Source: Xanthomonas floridensis (GTDB taxonomy: Bacteria; Pseudomonadota; Gammaproteobacteria; Xanthomonadales; Xanthomonadaceae). Taken from it: a stretch of DNA of 64,000 nucleotides. Shown here in pieces: positions 8,389 to 18,703 of the stretch (position 1 is the first letter of the stretch; the number at the start of each line of letters is the position of its first letter). The DNA is taken from the NCBI RefSeq assembly GCF_001642575.1, contig NZ_LXNG01000014.1:56321-120320 (forward strand). Reading direction: 5' to 3'. A program made the position numbers and the translations under genes. Under the pieces are notes generated by a model. It was not told the DNA's origin and ran no database searches. It saw only the letters and a program-made list of their open reading frames with translations.

Positions 8389-9441
8389 ATGCGCGCGTCC
8401 CAGTCCCCAATGCTCGACCCCCGCGCCCGCCAGTTGCTGCGCACGTTGATTGCGCGCTACATCCGCGACGGCGAGCCGGTGGGGTCCAAGACCCTGGCCC
8501 AGCATGCCGGGCTGGACGTGAGCCCGGCCACCATCCGCAATATCCTGGCCGATCTGGAAGACGTGGGGCTGCTCAGCTCCCCACACACCTCGGCCGGGCG
8601 GGTGCCTACCGCGCATGGCTACCGGGTATTCGTCGACAGCCTGGTGCAGATGCAGCCGCCGGGCGAAGAAGAAGTGCGCCGGCTGCGCGCGGAGTTGGCG
8701 AGCGGTAACGGGACCCAGTCGCTGCTGGGCAGCGCCTCGCAGATGCTGTCGGCGATGAGCCATTTTGTCGGGGTCGTCAGCGCCCCGAAGCGCGAGCAGT
8801 TCGCGTTCCGGCATATCGATTTCGTGTCCCTGGACGCGCGCCGGGTGCTGGCGATCCTGGTGTTTGCCGACAACGAGGTGCAGAACCGGGTGATCGAGCC
8901 GCGCCGCGCCTACGAGCCGACCGAGCTGGAGCGGGTGGCCAATTACCTCAATGCGCAGTTCGCCGGGCGCGCGCTGGCGGACATCCGCGCCAGCCTGCTG
9001 CGCGAGCTGCGCATGGCCAAGAACGAGATGGAGCAGTTGCTGGCGCACAGCGTGGACCTGGCCAGCGAGGCATTGGTGCCGGCCGAGTCCGACGACATGG
9101 TGATGGCCGGGCAGACCCGGCTGATGGGGGTGCAGGACCTGTCGGACCTGGACCGGCTGCGCGAGCTGTTCGAGGCATTCGCCAGCAAGCGCGAGATCCT
9201 GCAGCTGCTCGAACGCACCATCCAGGCGCCGGGCGTGCGCATCTTCATCGGCGAGGAGACCGGCATGGTGTCGCTGGACGATGTCTCCCTGGTCACCGCG
9301 CCGTATGCCGCCAACGGGCAGGTACTGGGCGTGCTGGGGGTGATCGGCCCCAAACGCATGGCCTACGACCGGGTGATTCCGCTGGTGCAGACCGCCGCCC
9401 AGGTGCTGGGTGCGGCCATGGAGCCGCCCGGGGCGCGATAA
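8389..9441 (+). CDS. hrcA: heat-inducible transcription repressor HrcA
   Basis: Repressor that binds CIRCE operators and needs GroEL for activity. 350 residues from the Met at 8389 ([17 protein letters not shown]). The winged-helix N terminus reads [41 protein letters not shown], and the C-terminal GAF-like part contains RIFIGEET and [21 protein letters not shown]. It is first in the hrcA-grpE-dnaK-dnaJ cluster. The frame opens 25 codons earlier, but those residues are not family-like. No CIRCE inverted repeat (TTAGCACTC-N9-GAGTGCTAA) was seen near this cluster, so its targets probably lie elsewhere, for example groESL. Confidence 0.96.
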   Translation: MRASQSPMLDPRARQLLRTLIARYIRDGEPVGSKTLAQHAGLDVSPATIRNILADLEDVGLLSSPHTSAGRVPTAHGYRVFVDSLVQMQPPGEEEVRRLRAELASGNGTQSLLGSASQMLSAMSHFVGVVSAPKREQFAFRHIDFVSLDARRVLAILVFADNEVQNRVIEPRRAYEPTELERVANYLNAQFAGRALADIRASLLRELRMAKNEMEQLLAHSVDLASEALVPAESDDMVMAGQTRLMGVQDLSDLDRLRELFEAFASKREILQLLERTIQAPGVRIFIGEETGMVSLDDVSLVTAPYAANGQVLGVLGVIGPKRMAYDRVIPLVQTAAQVLGAAMEPPGAR

Positions 9442-9470
9442 CCGCGCTCGATCACGGCAATGGGTTTTCG

Positions 9471-9497
9471 CTTGAAACGCGCGCGGGCGCCCACATA
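9471..9497 (+). promoter_or_regulatory. candidate sigma-32 heat-shock promoter before grpE
   Basis: CTTGAAA at 9471-9477 matches the sigma-32 -35 element exactly. CCCACATA at 9490-9497 resembles the CCCCAT -10 element, with a 12-base spacer. It lies 46 bases before the grpE start, so grpE-dnaK-dnaJ can be induced independently of hrcA. Confidence 0.6.
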
Positions 9498-9542
9498 CGG
9501 GGTGACGTTGGGGCGGGCGTTCCGCTTGCCCGGGAACTGCAT

Positions 9543-10061
9543 ATGAACCAAGACCACCCCGAATTCGACTCCGAAGACCTGTCCCAGAACCCACCCGAGA
9601 CCGATCCGCTCAAGGCCGAGATCGAGTCGCTGCGCAGCGAGATCGCCCTGGTCAAGGCCGACGCCCTGCGTGAGCGCGCCGACCTGGAGAACCAGCGCAA
9701 GCGGATCGCGCGCGACGTGGAAAACGCCCGCAAGTTCGCCAACGAGAAGCTGCTGGGCGAGTTGCTGCCGGTGTTCGACAGCCTGGATGCCGGACTGACC
9801 GCGGCCGGCAGCCAACCCAGCCCGCTGCGCGATGGCCTGGACATGACCTACAAGCAATTGCTGAAGGTCGCCGCCGACAACGGCCTGACCCTGCTCGACC
9901 CGGTTGGCCAACCGTTCAATCCGGACCAGCACCAGGCGATCAGCCAGGGCGAGGCCGAAGGCATCGCGCCCGGCCACGTGGTGCAGGTGTTCCAGAAGGG
10001 CTACCTGCTCAACGAGCGTCTGCTGCGCCCGGCCCTGGTGGTCGTGGCCAAGCACGACTGA
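9543..10061 (+). CDS. grpE: nucleotide exchange factor GrpE
   Basis: Exchanges ADP for ATP on DnaK. 172 residues. An acidic, flexible N terminus ([22 protein letters not shown]) is followed by a long coiled coil (about 22-75, including [30 protein letters not shown]). The C-terminal beta domain shows the family signature [11 protein letters not shown]...[29 protein letters not shown]. It lies between hrcA and dnaK on the same strand, with its own candidate sigma-32 promoter. Confidence 0.97.
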   Translation: MNQDHPEFDSEDLSQNPPETDPLKAEIESLRSEIALVKADALRERADLENQRKRIARDVENARKFANEKLLGELLPVFDSLDAGLTAAGSQPSPLRDGLDMTYKQLLKVAADNGLTLLDPVGQPFNPDQHQAISQGEAEGIAPGHVVQVFQKGYLLNERLLRPALVVVAKHD

Positions 10062-10202
10062 CCGGTAGCGCCGGCTGAACTGCCAAGCGCACGGATGAAA
10101 CACAGATGCGCACGGGTGGCTTGAACACCTGCGCGCCACCCCCACATCTCAGCCAGACCCGGCGTCGCCGGACACAGCTAAAGACTCATCAGGAGCGTAT
10201 CC

Positions 10203-12131
10203 ATGGGCAAGATCATTGGTATTGACCTCGGCACCACGAATTCGTGCGTGGCGATCATGGACGGCGGCAAGGCCCGCGTCATCGAAAATTCCGAGGGCGA
10301 CCGCACCACGCCCTCCATCGTCGCCTACACCAAGGATGGCGAAGTGCTGGTCGGTGCCTCGGCCAAGCGCCAGGCGGTGACCAACCCGAAGAACACCTTC
10401 TACGCAGTGAAGCGCCTGATCGGCCGCAAGTTCACCGACGGCGAAGTGCAGAAGGACATCTCGCACGTGCCGTACGGCATCCTGGCGCACGACAACGGCG
10501 ACGCCTGGGTGCAGACCAGCGATGCCAAGCGCATGGCGCCGCAGGAAATCTCCGCGCGCGTGCTGGAAAAGATGAAGAAGACCGCTGAAGACTTCCTCGG
10601 CGAGAAGGTCACCGAAGCGGTGATCACCGTGCCGGCGTACTTCAACGACAGCCAGCGCCAGGCCACCAAGGATGCCGGCCGCATCGCCGGTCTGGACGTC
10701 AAGCGCATCATCAACGAGCCGACCGCCGCAGCCCTGGCCTATGGCCTGGACAAGAACGGTGGCGACCGCAAGATCGCCGTGTACGACCTGGGCGGCGGTA
10801 CCTTCGACGTGTCGATCATCGAGATCGCCGAGGTCGATGGCGAAAAGCAGTTCGAAGTGCTGGCCACCAACGGCGACACCTTCCTGGGCGGCGAAGACTT
10901 CGACAACCGCGTCATCGAGTACCTGGTCGATGAGTTCAACAAGGACCAGGGCATCGACCTGCGCAAGGATCCGCTCGCGCTGCAGCGCCTGAAGGACGCT
11001 GCCGAACGCGCCAAGATCGAGCTGTCTTCCACCCAGCAGACCGAAGTGAACCTGCCGTACGTCACCGCTGATGCCTCGGGCCCGAAGCACCTCAACATCA
11101 AGTTGACCCGTGCCAAGCTCGAAGCGCTGGTGGAAGACCTGGTCAAGAAGTCGATCGATCCATGCCGTACCGCGTTGAACGACGCCGGCCTTCGTGCCAG
11201 CGACATCAACGAGGTGATCCTGGTCGGCGGTCAGACCCGTATGCCGAAGGTGCAGCAGGCGGTCGCCGATTTCTTCGGTAAGGAACCGCGCAAGGACGTC
11301 AACCCGGACGAAGCCGTGGCCGTGGGCGCCGCGATCCAGGGCGGCGTGCTGGCCGGCGACGTCAAGGACGTGCTGCTGCTGGACGTGACCCCGCTGTCGC
11401 TGGGTATCGAAACCATGGGTGGTGTGTTCACCAAGATCATCGAAAAGAACACCACCATCCCGACCAAGGCCTCGCAGACCTTCTCCACCGCCGAGGACAA
11501 CCAGTCGGCTGTGACCGTGCATGTGTTGCAGGGTGAGCGCGAGCAGGCCCGCTTCAACAAGTCGCTGGCCAAGTTCGACCTGTCCGGCATCGAGCCGGCG
11601 CCGCGCGGCATGCCGCAGGTGGAAGTGTCCTTCGACATCGACGCCAACGGCATCCTGCATGTGTCGGCCAAGGACAAGAAGACCAACAAGGAACAGAAGG
11701 TCGAGATCAAGGCCGGGTCGGGCCTGTCGGATGAAGAGATCCAGCGCATGGTCGCCGACGCGGAAGCCAACCGCGAGGAAGACAAGAAGTTCCAGGAACT
11801 GGTGCAGACCCGCAATCAGGCCGATGGCCTGATCCACGCCACCCGCACCGCGATCACCGAGCATGGCAGCAAGGTCGGTGGCGATGTGATCGGCAAGGTG
11901 GAAGCGGCGCTGGCCGACCTGGAGACCGCCATGAAGGGCGACGACAAGGCGCAGATCGAAGCGCGCAGCAAGACCCTGGAAGAAGCCGGCCAGTCGCTGT
12001 ACGCAGCGGCCGCTGCAGCAGAGCAGGGCGGCAACGCCGATGCGGCCAGCGGCAATGCGCAGGCCTCCAAGGCTGCCGACGACGTGGTGGACGCCGAGTT
12101 CACCGAGGTCAAGGACGACAAGAAAGCGTGA
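10203..12131 (+). CDS. dnaK: chaperone DnaK (Hsp70)
   Basis: 642 residues, full length. The ATPase domain has [13 protein letters not shown] (phosphate 1), [14 protein letters not shown] (phosphate 2) and [14 protein letters not shown]. The linker [16 protein letters not shown] precedes the substrate-binding domain. The C-terminal lid is Ala-rich and ends with [15 protein letters not shown], the EF/EVKD-like tail. AGGAG precedes the start. Works with DnaJ (next gene) and GrpE (previous gene). A 709-codon open frame on the opposite strand is a codon-bias shadow. Confidence 0.99.
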   Translation: MGKIIGIDLGTTNSCVAIMDGGKARVIENSEGDRTTPSIVAYTKDGEVLVGASAKRQAVTNPKNTFYAVKRLIGRKFTDGEVQKDISHVPYGILAHDNGDAWVQTSDAKRMAPQEISARVLEKMKKTAEDFLGEKVTEAVITVPAYFNDSQRQATKDAGRIAGLDVKRIINEPTAAALAYGLDKNGGDRKIAVYDLGGGTFDVSIIEIAEVDGEKQFEVLATNGDTFLGGEDFDNRVIEYLVDEFNKDQGIDLRKDPLALQRLKDAAERAKIELSSTQQTEVNLPYVTADASGPKHLNIKLTRAKLEALVEDLVKKSIDPCRTALNDAGLRASDINEVILVGGQTRMPKVQQAVADFFGKEPRKDVNPDEAVAVGAAIQGGVLAGDVKDVLLLDVTPLSLGIETMGGVFTKIIEKNTTIPTKASQTFSTAEDNQSAVTVHVLQGEREQARFNKSLAKFDLSGIEPAPRGMPQVEVSFDIDANGILHVSAKDKKTNKEQKVEIKAGSGLSDEEIQRMVADAEANREEDKKFQELVQTRNQADGLIHATRTAITEHGSKVGGDVIGKVEAALADLETAMKGDDKAQIEARSKTLEEAGQSLYAAAAAAEQGGNADAASGNAQASKAADDVVDAEFTEVKDDKKA

Positions 12132-12133
12132 GT

Positions 12134-12267
12134 CGGGAATAGGGAATAGAGAATCGGAGGAGCGGTGCTGCGGCATCGCTCCTTCGCTGTTCTGGACCCC
12201 ACCGAACGCTGATTGATTTGAGGATGTACGCTTTGAACGATTCCCTTCTCCCGATTCCCGATTCCCT
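12134..12267. repeat. inverted heptad-array hairpin element, copy 2
   Basis: Left arm GGGAATAGGGAATAGAGAATC begins two bases after the dnaK stop codon; the right arm (CGATTCCCTTCTCCCGATTCCCGATTCCC pattern) ends three bases before the dnaJ ATG. The element therefore fills the whole dnaK-dnaJ spacer. The hairpin could stabilise or attenuate the shared transcript, and it leaves dnaJ without an obvious purine-rich ribosome site. Confidence 0.85.
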
Positions 12268-12270
12268 GTC

Positions 12271-13398
12271 ATGAGCAAACGCGATTACTACGAAGTGCTG
12301 GGCGTTGCCCGTGGCGCCAGCGACGAGGAGCTGAAGAAGGCTTATCGGCGTTGTGCCATGAAGCACCACCCCGACCGCAATCCTGGCGATGCTGCGTCCG
12401 AAGCGGCATTCAAGGAGTGCAAGGAAGCCTACGAAGTGCTGTCCGACGGCAATAAGCGGCGTGCCTACGACGCGCACGGCCATGCGGCGTTTGAACACGG
12501 CATGGGCGGTGGCGGCGGGCCGGGCGGCCCGGACATGGGCGATATCTTTGGCGATATCTTCGGCAATATTTTTGGCGGTGGCGCCGCCGGTCCGCGCGCT
12601 GCGCGACGTGGTGCCGACGTCGGTTACGTCCTGGAACTGGATCTGGAAGAAGCCGTCGCCGGCATCGAGCGACGCATCGAGATCCCGACCCTGATCGAAT
12701 GCGCGCCCTGCCATGGCAGCGGCTCGGAAGACGGCAAGGTCGAGACCTGCGGGACCTGTCATGGGCGCGGCCAGGTGCGCATCCAGCGCGGGATCTTCGC
12801 CATGCAGCAGAGCTGCCCGCATTGCGACGGCCGCGGCACGCTGATCCAGAATCCGTGCAAGACCTGCCATGGCGCCGGTCGCGTGGAAGAAGACAAGGTG
12901 CTGTCGATCAAGGTGCCGGCCGGTGTGGATACCGGCGACCGGATTCGTCTTGCAGGCGAGGGCGAGGCCGGCCCGGCCGGCACGCCGCCGGGCGATCTGT
13001 ATGTGGAAGTGCGGGTGCGCGAGCATGCGATCTTCCAGCGCGATGGCGACGACCTGCATTGCGAAGTGCCGATCCGCATTTCGCAGGCCGCTCTCGGCGA
13101 CACCGTGCGCGTTGCGACCCTCGGCGGCGAAGCGGAAATCCGCATCCCTGCCGAGACCCAGACTGGCAAGTTGTTCCGCCTGCGCGGCAAGGGCGTGAGG
13201 TCGGTGCGCAGCCGCAGCGAAGGCGATCTATATTGCCGCGTCGTGGTCGAAACCCCGGTCAACCTCACTGCCGATCAGCGCGAGTTGCTGCAGCAGTTCG
13301 AGGCCACGTTCACCGGTGAGGATGCCCGCAAGCATTCGCCCAAGTCGGCCACCTTCATCGATGGCGTCAAGGGTTTCTGGGATCGCATGACGTCCTGA
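12271..13398 (+). CDS. dnaJ: chaperone DnaJ (Hsp40)
   Basis: 375 residues, full length. The J domain has [35 protein letters not shown] with the HPD motif at about residues 33-35. A Gly-rich segment ([27 protein letters not shown]) follows. Then come four zinc-finger CxxCxGxG-type repeats ([32 protein letters not shown]), and the C-terminal substrate-binding domains. It delivers clients to DnaK and stimulates its ATPase. The start codon follows heptad repeat sequence rather than a clear Shine-Dalgarno. Confidence 0.98.
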   Translation: MSKRDYYEVLGVARGASDEELKKAYRRCAMKHHPDRNPGDAASEAAFKECKEAYEVLSDGNKRRAYDAHGHAAFEHGMGGGGGPGGPDMGDIFGDIFGNIFGGGAAGPRAARRGADVGYVLELDLEEAVAGIERRIEIPTLIECAPCHGSGSEDGKVETCGTCHGRGQVRIQRGIFAMQQSCPHCDGRGTLIQNPCKTCHGAGRVEEDKVLSIKVPAGVDTGDRIRLAGEGEAGPAGTPPGDLYVEVRVREHAIFQRDGDDLHCEVPIRISQAALGDTVRVATLGGEAEIRIPAETQTGKLFRLRGKGVRSVRSRSEGDLYCRVVVETPVNLTADQRELLQQFEATFTGEDARKHSPKSATFIDGVKGFWDRMTS

Positions 13399-13542
13399 TG
13401 CTGCGCATGCGCCGCGGCCGATGGCTGCGGCGCTACGTTTAGGTGCGAAGCGAATATGTGCCGCGTGCGGTGCACGCGGTCGGCATGCGAAACTGGGTGG
13501 TGCGTGCGCTCGCCGCACCTTCCCCGCTTGCCAGGACCTGCC

Positions 13543-15627
13543 ATGGATATCGGCCGTTTTGTTCCTGTTCGTCTTGTCGTGCTGTTGCTCGGCGCCTGTC
13601 TGGCGGCACCGGTGTTTGCCAGTTCTGACAGCGGCTGCGACGCCAGCCTGTCGCTGGCGCTGGGCGATTACGCGGGTTGCCAGAATACGGTGGCGCTGAC
13701 GCCGGGCAGCGACACCCGGGTCAATCTGCTGCTGTTGCTGCGCGATGGTCAACCATCTGTAGTGGCGCCCACCACGGCGCTGGAACCGGTCTTCACCTGG
13801 GAGGAGATCGCGCAGGCGCTGACGCCGCCGGCTCCCGACGGCGCTGCGGCGATCAACACGCTGGGCGGCGAGGCCAATCGCTGCAATAGCCAGGAGCGCG
13901 GCCGTCTTGCCTTCGCCGACGCGTTGAACGCGAATGCGCGAGTATCTGCGGCCGACAAGGCGCGTCTGCTGGCGGCGTTGCCGGCGCAATGTCCGCAGTC
14001 CGACGGCGTGCTCGCGCCGGTCGAGGCCACGTCGGCCGCCGGCAAGGCCTTCGCGCACTATCTTCAAGCCGCCAGCGCGTTCTATGCCGCCGCCTTCGAG
14101 CCTGCCGCGCAAGGCTTCGCGGGTCTGGACAAGGCGGACGATCCCTGGCTCCGGGAGACCGCGCTCTACATGCGGGGACGCGTGGCGCTGAACGCGGCGC
14201 AGGTCGATGGCTTCGACGAGTACGGTGTGCAGCGTGATCCGCCGCAGTTCGACACTGCCCAACTGGCGCGTGCCGAACAGAGCTTCGCGCAGTACCTGCG
14301 CGACTATCCGCAAGGGCGCTATGCCGCGTCGGCGCGCGGCCTGATGCGGCGGGTGTACTGGCTGGGCGGCAACACCGGCAAGCTTGAGGCCGAGTACGCA
14401 CGGTTGCTGCGCCTGCCGGCGGCGCAGCGCGGGCTCTCCGACGTGGAGCTGGCGCAGGAGATCGACAACAAGCTGCTCGCCACCACGGGGCCGGCGGCAT
14501 TGGCCACGCCGCTGCTGCTTGCCGTCGCCGACCTCAGGGCGATGCGTTACGGCGCCGACAGCACGCAGGGCCTGACGCTGGACGCCTTGCAGGCGCAGCG
14601 CGCGCGTTTTGCCGACGAACCGGCGCTGTTTGCGCTGTTGCTGGCCAGCTACCAGTACTACGTTGTTCACCGCCCGGCGCAGGTCGTGCAGATGGTGGAT
14701 GCCGGCAAGGCGCCTGCCGGTCGTGCCAGCGTGGCGTTCACCACCGCCATGCTCAAGGGCCTGGCACTGGAGGACACCGGCGCGCCCGATCTGGCCGCCT
14801 ACTGGCGGCGCGTGCTCGACGCGGCTGAGCCGGCGGTGCAGCAGCCACTCGCGCAGCTGGCACTGGCACGGCGGCTGGAGCGGGACCGGGCGCTGGACCA
14901 GGTGTTCGCGGCGGGTTCGCCGATCACCCATGCCGGCATTCGAGGTCAACTCCTGGTCCATGCTGCCGGCGCCGAGCTGTTGCGCCGCCAGGCAAGCTCG
15001 CCTTCGGTGACGGCGAGCGAGCGTCAACTGGCGGCGTTTGTGCTGTTGTACAAGGACCTGACCCGCGGCCAGGCGGGGGCATTCCTGCAGGATCGCAATC
15101 TGCTGGCCAAGCTGCCGCCTGCTGCCGCCGCCGTCCCGGATGTCGCGCGCACCACCTACATCTGGTGGTTGCCGACACAATCGCCGCTGGCGGCGTTCTC
15201 CGGCAGCGCTGACGAAGGCGGCCAGGGCTGTCCAGCCATCGAGGCAGTGGCCAAGGTGCTTGCCACCACGCCTGCCGATGCACACGCGCAGCTGTGCGTG
15301 GCCGACTTCATTCGAGCCAGGGACTGGGACAACCTGCCGATCAATCAGCCGCCATCGGCGTCGGAACTGGGCGGCGCGCCGTCGCAGTTTCCGGGCGGGG
15401 CGTATTTCCGCCTGCCCGTCTACCGGCGCATCATCGATGCGCCGCACGTGGCCGATGACGACCGGGCACACGCGTTGAATCGCGCCATTTCCTGTTATGC
15501 CTCCAGCGGCTACAACCATTGCGGTGGCGAGAGCGTGCCGGTGGCCGAGCGCAAGCGGTGGTTCCTGCGATTGAAGCGCGAGTTTCCGTCCTCGCGCTGG
15601 GCGCAGGACCTGAAGTACTACTGGTGA
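13543..15627 (+). CDS. exported alpha-helical repeat protein of unknown function
   Basis: 694 residues, not recognised beyond its architecture. The start at 13543 gives a good signal peptide (MDIGRFVPVRLVVLLLGACLAAPVFASSD, cleavage about residue 26); the open frame begins earlier but without such a signal. The mature part is helical and Ala/Leu-rich with TPR-like stretches, for example LARAEQSFAQYLRDYPQGRYAASARGLMRRVYW near residues 245-277. These resemble the tol-pal/BamD style of periplasmic repeat. The C terminus has paired Cys (NRAISCYASSGYNHCGGES). The stop overlaps the GTG start of the next gene, so the two proteins are probably made together. Confidence 0.8.
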   Translation: MDIGRFVPVRLVVLLLGACLAAPVFASSDSGCDASLSLALGDYAGCQNTVALTPGSDTRVNLLLLLRDGQPSVVAPTTALEPVFTWEEIAQALTPPAPDGAAAINTLGGEANRCNSQERGRLAFADALNANARVSAADKARLLAALPAQCPQSDGVLAPVEATSAAGKAFAHYLQAASAFYAAAFEPAAQGFAGLDKADDPWLRETALYMRGRVALNAAQVDGFDEYGVQRDPPQFDTAQLARAEQSFAQYLRDYPQGRYAASARGLMRRVYWLGGNTGKLEAEYARLLRLPAAQRGLSDVELAQEIDNKLLATTGPAALATPLLLAVADLRAMRYGADSTQGLTLDALQAQRARFADEPALFALLLASYQYYVVHRPAQVVQMVDAGKAPAGRASVAFTTAMLKGLALEDTGAPDLAAYWRRVLDAAEPAVQQPLAQLALARRLERDRALDQVFAAGSPITHAGIRGQLLVHAAGAELLRRQASSPSVTASERQLAAFVLLYKDLTRGQAGAFLQDRNLLAKLPPAAAAVPDVARTTYIWWLPTQSPLAAFSGSADEGGQGCPAIEAVAKVLATTPADAHAQLCVADFIRARDWDNLPINQPPSASELGGAPSQFPGGAYFRLPVYRRIIDAPHVADDDRAHALNRAISCYASSGYNHCGGESVPVAERKRWFLRLKREFPSSRWAQDLKYYW

Positions 15628-16346
15628 GCGCCCACCTGCTGCGGCAGTGTGCGCTGCTGCTGGCGCTGTGCGCGACGACTGTCGCAAGCGCCGCGGCCGC
15701 GCCGGTGGATGCGCGGCACTACGACGCATTCTGGCTGTGGGCCGGAGTCCGCCCGCAACCGGTGCTGGCCGGCGCGCGTCGCGTGTACCTGCTGCAGGCC
15801 GAGGTGCCGGCCGCCAGCGATGCGCCGGCACGACTGGTGGCGCAGCGCGCTGCGCTGCCGCGGCTACGCCATTGCCAGGTCTGGATGGTGCTGCGGGTAG
15901 AGCGCCTGGACTGGACGCCGGCCCTGTTCGATGCGGTGCTGCTGCAGTTGCGGCGCTGGCGCGCGGCGGGCAACGCGGTGGTTGGCCTGCAGATCGACTT
16001 CGATGCGGGCACCCGCCAGCTCGAGCGCTACGTGGCTTTCCTGCGCACGCTGCGCGCGCGCCTGCCGGCCGACTACCAGCTCGGCATCACCGGGCTGCTG
16101 GACTGGAGCGTCAATGGCCGCGCGCAGACCCTGGATGCGCTGGGCAGCGTGGTCGATGAAGTGGTGCTGCAGATCTACCAGGGCCGCGCGGTGATTGCCG
16201 ACTATCCGGTGTATGTCGCCCGGCTCGGTGCCTTGCGGGTGCCGTTTCGTATCGGCTTGCTGCAGGACGGAGAATGGCAGGCGCCGCCTGGCTTGCTCGC
16301 CAATCCTGCGTTTCGCGGTTACGTGGTGTTCCTGCGCAACCGCTGA
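15624..16346 (+). CDS. DUF3142-like exported protein
   Basis: 240 residues from a GTG that overlaps the upstream stop (GTGA), implying translational coupling. The start VSAHLLRQCALLLALCATTVASAAAAP is a signal peptide. The body reads like DUF3142: YDAFWLWAGVRPQPVLAGARRVYLLQ, VVGLQIDFDAGTRQLERYVAFLRTLRARLP, GITGLLDWSV and VVLQIYQGR. The IDFD and VVLQIYQGR segments resemble strands of a TIM-barrel glycosidase-like fold, but no activity is established. Operon with the preceding unknown exported protein. Confidence 0.75.
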   Translation: MSAHLLRQCALLLALCATTVASAAAAPVDARHYDAFWLWAGVRPQPVLAGARRVYLLQAEVPAASDAPARLVAQRAALPRLRHCQVWMVLRVERLDWTPALFDAVLLQLRRWRAAGNAVVGLQIDFDAGTRQLERYVAFLRTLRARLPADYQLGITGLLDWSVNGRAQTLDALGSVVDEVVLQIYQGRAVIADYPVYVARLGALRVPFRIGLLQDGEWQAPPGLLANPAFRGYVVFLRNR

Positions 16347-16425
16347 GCGGCATGGCGTTCGCGGTACGTGCGTGGCGATGGCTGCGGGCTGCGCGGGATC
16401 GCAGCGCACGCCCTAGAATGTGCGC

Positions 16426-17334
16426 ATGAACGATCCAGTTGCCAGCCATCTCGTCCACGGTCGCCGCCAGCGTCCGGAGGGTCCTTCGCCGATCGATGTG
16501 ATCTCGGTGCAATCGCAGCTGGTCTATGGCCATGCCGGCAACAGCGCCGCGGTGCCGCCGCTGCGTGCACTTGGCCTGCGCGTGGCCGAAGTGCCTACCA
16601 CGCTGCTGAGCAATGCGCCGTTCTATGCCACCTTGCGTGGCCGCATCCTGCCAGCCGACTGGCTGGCCGATCTGTTGCTCGGTGCCAGTGAGCGCGGGCT
16701 GCCGCAGCGCGCCCGCATGCTGGTCTCCGGCTATTTTGGCAGCCTGGCCAATGGCGAGGCGTTTGCGGACTGGCTGGAACAGACTCTGCCGCAGGCGCCG
16801 CACCTGCGCTACTGCCTGGATCCGGTGATCGGCGATACCCATACCGGCCCCTACGTCGAGCCGGGACTGGAGCGCGTGTTCGCCGAGCGGCTGCTGCCGC
16901 ATGCCTGGCTGGTCACGCCGAACGCGTTCGAGCTGGGGCGATTGACCGGCCTGCCGAGCCTGGAACAGGGCGATGCCATCGTCGCCGCGCGCGGCTTGCT
17001 CGCGCGCGGGCCGCAGTGGGTGCTTGCCCATAGCGTGGCCGGCGGCGCCGGCGAGCTGGTGACGCTGGCGGTCAGCCATACGGCGGTGTATCGCTGGGCC
17101 AGCCCGCACCTGCCGGTCGATGTGGCCGGCACCGGCGATGTCCTGATGGCCTTGCTGATCGGAGGCCTGCTGCGCGGGTTGCCGTTCGAGCAGGCGGTGG
17201 GGCATGCGCTCAGCGGGGTGCATAGCGCACTGGAGGTCACGCTGGCGGCGGGCTTCGAGGAATTCGATGTACTGGCTGCCGCTCCGGCCGCCCTGGCCGC
17301 GTCGCCACGCTTCGCCTTCGAGCGCCTGGCATGA
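16426..17334 (+). CDS. pdxY: pyridoxal kinase PdxY
   Basis: Phosphorylates pyridoxal in B6 salvage. About 302 residues, of the ribokinase/PfkB superfamily pyridoxal-kinase type. It has DVISVQSQLVYGHAGNSAAVPPLRALG at the N terminus, YCLDPVIGDTHTGPYVEPG in the middle, and the anion-hole motif DVAGTGDVLMALLIGGLLRG with the catalytic Asp of GTGD. The ATG at 16426 is chosen; a GTG six bases upstream is also in frame. The stop overlaps the start of tyrA (ATGA), so the two are co-translated, an unusual pairing of cofactor salvage with aromatic amino-acid synthesis. Confidence 0.92.
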   Translation: MNDPVASHLVHGRRQRPEGPSPIDVISVQSQLVYGHAGNSAAVPPLRALGLRVAEVPTTLLSNAPFYATLRGRILPADWLADLLLGASERGLPQRARMLVSGYFGSLANGEAFADWLEQTLPQAPHLRYCLDPVIGDTHTGPYVEPGLERVFAERLLPHAWLVTPNAFELGRLTGLPSLEQGDAIVAARGLLARGPQWVLAHSVAGGAGELVTLAVSHTAVYRWASPHLPVDVAGTGDVLMALLIGGLLRGLPFEQAVGHALSGVHSALEVTLAAGFEEFDVLAAAPAALAASPRFAFERLA

Positions 17335-18458
17335 TCGCCCAGCCGGTCGTCGGCATCGTCGGCATTGCCGGCGCTTATGGACGATGGCTGGCGCAGTTCC
17401 TGCGCACGCGCATGCAGCTGCAGGTGATCGGCTTCGATCCAGCCGAGGCCGGCGACATGGACGAGGCGACGCTGGCACAGCAGGCCGATGTGCTGATTTT
17501 CTCGGCGCCGATCCGCCACACCGCGGCGCTGATTCAACGCTACGTTGCATTGGCCGGCCCACGCGCGGCCTCGCAGCTGTGGATGGACGTCACCTCGATC
17601 AAGCAGGCGCCGGTGGCAGCGATGCTGGCGTCATCGGCCGAGGTGGTCGGCCTGCATCCGATGACCGCGCCGCCCAAGTCGCCGACCTTGAAGGGCAGGG
17701 TGATGGTGGTCTGCGAGGCGCGCCTGCAGCGCTGGTCGGCGTGGGTGCAGACGCTGTGCACGGCCTTGCAGGCGCAGCGCGTTGACGCGACCCCCGAGCA
17801 CCACGACCGGGTGATGGCGCTGGTGCAGGCGATGGTGCATGCCACCCATCTGGCACAGGCCGGCACCTTGCGCGACTACGCGCCGCTGCTGGGCGAGCTG
17901 CAGACGCTGATGCCCTACCGGTCGGCCGCGTTCGAATTGGATACCGCGGTCATCGCGCGCATCCTTTCGCTCAATCCGGCGATCTACGAAGACATCCAGT
18001 TCGGCAATCCCTATGTCGGCGAAATGCTCGACCGGCTGTTGACGCACCTGCAGCAGCTGCGCGCGCTGGTGGCGCAGGGCGATGACGCGGCGCGTACCCA
18101 GTTCCGCCGTCGCTTTCTGGACGACAACGCGCAGGCCCTGCAACACGACGCGCTGGCTGCCGGCAACTACACCTACGAGCGGGTGGGCTACCTGCTGGCC
18201 GACCTCACCGAGCCGCTGACGCTGAGCGTATACCTGCCCGAAGACCAGCCCGGCTCGCTGCGGGCATTGCTGCATGTCTTCGAACGGCATGGGGTGAATC
18301 TGGCATCGATCCATTCGTCGCGGACGCCGGCAGGCGAGTTGCATTTCCGGATCGGGTTCGAGCAGCAGAGCGACCGTGCTGCCTTGGCGCAGGCGGCGGA
18401 CGCGATCGACCAAAGCGGGATCGGACGCGTGCTGGAGCGCTCGAACCAGGTTGGATGA
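17331..18458 (+). CDS. tyrA: prephenate dehydrogenase with C-terminal ACT domain
   Basis: Oxidises prephenate to 4-hydroxyphenylpyruvate in tyrosine synthesis. 375 residues. The N-terminal Rossmann segment has VGIVGIAGAYGRWLAQFL (GxxGxxG-like), with VLIFSAPIRHTAALI, a substrate loop WMDVTSIKQAPV and VGLHPMTAPPKSPTLKGRVMVV, and the dimerisation helices are typical of TyrA. Residues about 295-365 form an ACT domain (LSVYLPEDQPGSLRALLHVFERHGVNLASIHS), suggesting feedback control by an amino acid. It starts inside the pdxY stop codon. No chorismate mutase domain is present, so that activity must be encoded elsewhere. Confidence 0.93.
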   Translation: MIAQPVVGIVGIAGAYGRWLAQFLRTRMQLQVIGFDPAEAGDMDEATLAQQADVLIFSAPIRHTAALIQRYVALAGPRAASQLWMDVTSIKQAPVAAMLASSAEVVGLHPMTAPPKSPTLKGRVMVVCEARLQRWSAWVQTLCTALQAQRVDATPEHHDRVMALVQAMVHATHLAQAGTLRDYAPLLGELQTLMPYRSAAFELDTAVIARILSLNPAIYEDIQFGNPYVGEMLDRLLTHLQQLRALVAQGDDAARTQFRRRFLDDNAQALQHDALAAGNYTYERVGYLLADLTEPLTLSVYLPEDQPGSLRALLHVFERHGVNLASIHSSRTPAGELHFRIGFEQQSDRAALAQAADAIDQSGIGRVLERSNQVG

Positions 18459-18703
18459 GTGTGGCGTTGCGGTGGGTGTGGGTTCGGTGTTCGGCGAACA
18501 GCGTCTCTGAGCCTGATGTGCGCACGACTGGGCTGTGGCGTTCGTCCACAACACGACGTGGAGGCTCAGGACCTGGTTCGCATCGACGCACGATCAAGCG
18601 AATGCCTGCCGTGACATTGCTGCGCATTTCTTGCACCTGGGCACACCGAATTGATCCACATGGGGTGTGGATGAAATCTGCACAAGCATGTGGATAACAC
18701 CGC

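Noticed and set aside
10149..12278. 709-codon frame opposite dnaK
   Set aside because: Typical antisense shadow of a strongly codon-biased gene.
13228..15831. 867-codon frame opposite the unknown exported protein
   Set aside because: Arg/Gln-rich composition with no signal peptide or motif; the plus-strand gene has a clean signal peptide and coupled downstream gene.
18459..18703. A sixth copy of the ~120-bp dispersed element after tyrA
   Set aside because: Only a short GGTGGGTGTGGG-type match with copy F; ends and internal block are not recognisable.
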